From an uncultured Dorea sp. (GTDB lineage Bacteria; Bacillota; Clostridia; Lachnospirales; Lachnospiraceae), in the NCBI GenBank assembly GCA_910577685.1, contig CAJTOH010000062.1, positions 1-15,645 on the forward strand: 15,645 nucleotides of DNA, in the 5' to 3' direction. A program made the translations under genes and the position numbers. The notes beneath the pieces were generated by a model. The model did not search any database. It saw nothing but the letters and a program-made list of their open reading frames with translations, and had not been told where the DNA came from. This document shows, piece after piece, positions 13,916-15,645 of the stretch. Positions within the stretch are counted from its first letter, which is position 1; the number at the start of each line of letters is the position of its first letter.

Positions 13916-15493
13916 ATGCAGGCAGATTATAAGAGTAAGGGGCTTAACCTATTGAAAAAAGGGCAGAAGGGGGTCGTCCATGCTGTTTTCAGCCGTTTCG
14001 GGCTGATGCTGGTTCTGCTGGCGTTCCAGTTTTTAATGCTGTTTAGCGTATTCCGGTGGTTTGAGGAGTTCCTGCCCCATATTTGGGGCGGGACGGCGTT
14101 GTTTACGGTTGCAATGGTTATTTACCTGCTTAACAGCAGGCTCAACCCGACGGCAAAAATTACGTGGCTGATTGTAATCATGCTTGTGCCTGTGTTCGGG
14201 GTGCTTTTGTTTGCGTATACGCAGAGCGATATCGGCCACCGTGCGCTGAAGGCGCGGATGCACCAGATTATCGCGGCTACGAAGGAGAGCGTCCCCCAGC
14301 CGGAGGGCGTGATGGAGAAGCTGTCCAAAGAGAACCGGGGCGCGGCGTCTTTGGCGCGGTATATACGGAGGAGCGGGTGCCATCCGGTCTATGAGAATAC
14401 GTCTGTCACATATTTCCCGTTAGGGGAGAAGAAGTTTGAAGAAATGCTGCGGCAGCTTGAGACGGCGGAGCATTTTATTTTTATGGAGTATTTTATTGTG
14501 GACGAAGGGCTTATGTGGGGCAGGATCCTTGAGATTCTTGCAAGAAAAGCAGCCGCGGGAGTGGACGTCCGGGTGATGTATGACGGTTCCTGCGAGTTTG
14601 CGCTGCTGCCGCGGGATTATCCGAAACGCCTGCGGGCGCTGGGGATCAAGTGTAAGACATTTGCGCCGGTGACGCCTTTTGTCTCGACTCACTATAATTA
14701 CCGGGACCACAGAAAGATTCTGGTCATTGACGGGCATACGGCCTTTAACGGCGGGGTCAACCTTGCGGACGAGTATATTAATGAGAAGATGAAGTTCGGA
14801 CACTGGAAGGATACTGCCGTTATGCTGAGGGGAGAGGCGGCCAAGAGTTTTACGGTGATGTTCCTTCAGATGTGGGGGATATTGGAAGAGAAGGAAGAGT
14901 TTGGGCATTTCCTGTCGTTTCCTCCGCTGCCTGCAAAGGAGGAGAATGGGTATGTGATCCCGTACGGCGACTGCCCGCTGGATGAGGACAGGCTGGGAGA
15001 GCGGGTGTATATGGATATCCTGAACCGCGCCCAGGAATACGTACATATCATGACTCCGTACCTGATTCTGGACGGGGAGATGGAGACGGCGCTTAAATTC
15101 GCGGCCGAGAGGGGCGTTGACGTTAAGGTGATGCTGCCGGGGATTCCGGATAAGGCCGTGCCTTACGCGCTGGCGAAGACCCATTATGCCTCTTTGATCG
15201 AATCGGGCGTGAAGATCTACGAGTATACGCCGGGCTTCGTCCATGCCAAGGTATTCGTCAGCGATTCGCGGGAGGCGGTTGTCGGGACGATCAATCTGGA
15301 TTACCGGAGCCTGTATCATCATTTTGAATGCGCTACTTATCTTTACGGCGTGGACTGTATTGAAGAGATTGAGGCGGATTATCAGGACAGCCTTGGTTCG
15401 TGCAGGCTGGTTACAATGGCCATGGCGCGTAAGGAGAGGTGGAAGGTGAAGCTTGCAGGGCGGCTTGCCAAGGCTGTGGCGCCGCTATTGTAA
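13916..15493 (+). CDS. cls: Cardiolipin synthase (phospholipase D superfamily)
   Basis: This 525-residue membrane enzyme joins two phosphatidylglycerols into cardiolipin and glycerol. The N-terminus has three hydrophobic segments (about 27-47, 57-73, 82-102). The usual arrangement is two helices, so the first may be partly amphipathic or an extra anchor. Two HKD catalytic motifs follow: HRKILVIDG (His265, Lys267, Asp272) with FNGGVNLADEY (277-287), and HAKVFVSD (His453, Lys455, Asp460) with GTINLDYRS (467-475). EYFIVDEG (171-178) and MTPYLILDGEM (389-399) are also family features. The length is typical. The ATG is preceded by AAAGGGA (13900-13906). It appears to be a single-gene transcript with its own promoter. 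Some HKD proteins have other acyl or glycerol acceptors, so the exact product is family-level. Confidence 0.93.
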   Translation: MQADYKSKGLNLLKKGQKGVVHAVFSRFGLMLVLLAFQFLMLFSVFRWFEEFLPHIWGGTALFTVAMVIYLLNSRLNPTAKITWLIVIMLVPVFGVLLFAYTQSDIGHRALKARMHQIIAATKESVPQPEGVMEKLSKENRGAASLARYIRRSGCHPVYENTSVTYFPLGEKKFEEMLRQLETAEHFIFMEYFIVDEGLMWGRILEILARKAAAGVDVRVMYDGSCEFALLPRDYPKRLRALGIKCKTFAPVTPFVSTHYNYRDHRKILVIDGHTAFNGGVNLADEYINEKMKFGHWKDTAVMLRGEAAKSFTVMFLQMWGILEEKEEFGHFLSFPPLPAKEENGYVIPYGDCPLDEDRLGERVYMDILNRAQEYVHIMTPYLILDGEMETALKFAAERGVDVKVMLPGIPDKAVPYALAKTHYASLIESGVKIYEYTPGFVHAKVFVSDSREAVVGTINLDYRSLYHHFECATYLYGVDCIEEIEADYQDSLGSCRLVTMAMARKERWKVKLAGRLAKAVAPLL

Positions 15494-15529
15494 ACCATGC
15501 GGTTAGCAGCCGATGAACCGGAGTATCAG

Positions 15530-15576
15530 GGAATCCGCCTCTTTGGCGCGGGGAAATTTTAAAATGGGCGGATTCC
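15530..15576. terminator. 10-bp inverted repeat downstream of cls, possible terminator
   Basis: GGAATCCGCC (15530-15539) pairs perfectly with GGCGGATTCC (15567-15576) across a 27-nt loop that contains the palindrome ATTTTAAAAT (15556-15565). No T run follows, so it is not a standard intrinsic terminator; it may be a transcript-end hairpin or a regulatory fold. The rest of 15494-15645 holds an 8-bp direct repeat GTAACAGT (15577-15584 and 15591-15598), an A/T-rich end and no gene. Confidence 0.4.
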
Positions 15577-15645
15577 GTAACAGTGAAGTTGTAACAGTTC
15601 AGCCTTGCGACTGGCAAAAGAGAGAAATTGAAAAAGTTTTTTCTT

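Noticed and set aside
14420..15322. 300-codon open minus-strand frame across cls.
   Set aside because: It mirrors the well-supported cls frame and shows no recognisable protein features.
1..15645. CRISPR arrays, tRNA or rRNA genes, prophage or integrase genes.
   Set aside because: No regularly spaced repeats, no cloverleaf or rRNA signatures and no phage or recombinase proteins were seen on either strand.

Overview
This window reads as a chromosomal segment of a Clostridia-class Firmicute, most likely a Lachnospiraceae gut anaerobe. The reasons are strong AGGAGG-type ribosome binding sites, the Firmicute hisS-aspS gene pair, a clostridial CsoR-CopA copper operon, moderate GC, and proteins whose texture matches that family. 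Species cannot be assigned by reading alone. Almost every gene lies on the + strand; the only minus-strand coding signal is a broken acetyltransferase.

Layout: (1) 1-446: a 56-residue ribbon-helix-helix protein, then a non-coding stretch with a degenerate 45-bp direct repeat. (2) 447-3577: hisS and aspS, the histidyl- and aspartyl-tRNA synthetases. (3) 3602-5554: a methyl-accepting chemotaxis protein with its own promoter. It is followed by a ~101-bp hairpin element with terminal inverted repeats and a 7-bp flanking duplication, which looks like a miniature transposable element now serving as terminator. (4) 5577-5894 minus: a decayed GNAT acetyltransferase with an internal in-frame deletion. 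(5) 5842-7502: a promoter, then nfo (endonuclease IV) and trmO/tsaA (tRNA m6t6A37 methyltransferase). (6) 7582-11105: a copper operon made of a CsoR-type operator/promoter, csoR, a second operator-like palindrome, copA with a C-terminal CopZ-like domain, and a GNAT acetyltransferase. (7) 11189-13799: a promoter, then a signal-peptide-less fusion of a ParB/sulfiredoxin-like domain with a BMP/PnrA-type binding-protein domain, followed by a small metallophosphoesterase. (8) 13816-15493: a promoter and a cardiolipin synthase, followed by a non-coding tail with a 10-bp inverted repeat.

How the genes work together: CsoR should release the operator when it binds Cu(I), allowing expression of CopA (Cu(I) export) and a CopZ-like domain (Cu(I) delivery). 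The CopA/CopZ junction carries an in-frame slippery heptamer, a strong internal Shine-Dalgarno and an in-frame ATG, with a -1-frame stop just past the ATG. One gene could therefore yield a full fusion, a tail-less pump and a free chaperone. The ParB-like/BMP fusion plus phosphoesterase is the best candidate here for an undescribed cytoplasmic ligand-sensing module. The remaining genes are housekeeping.
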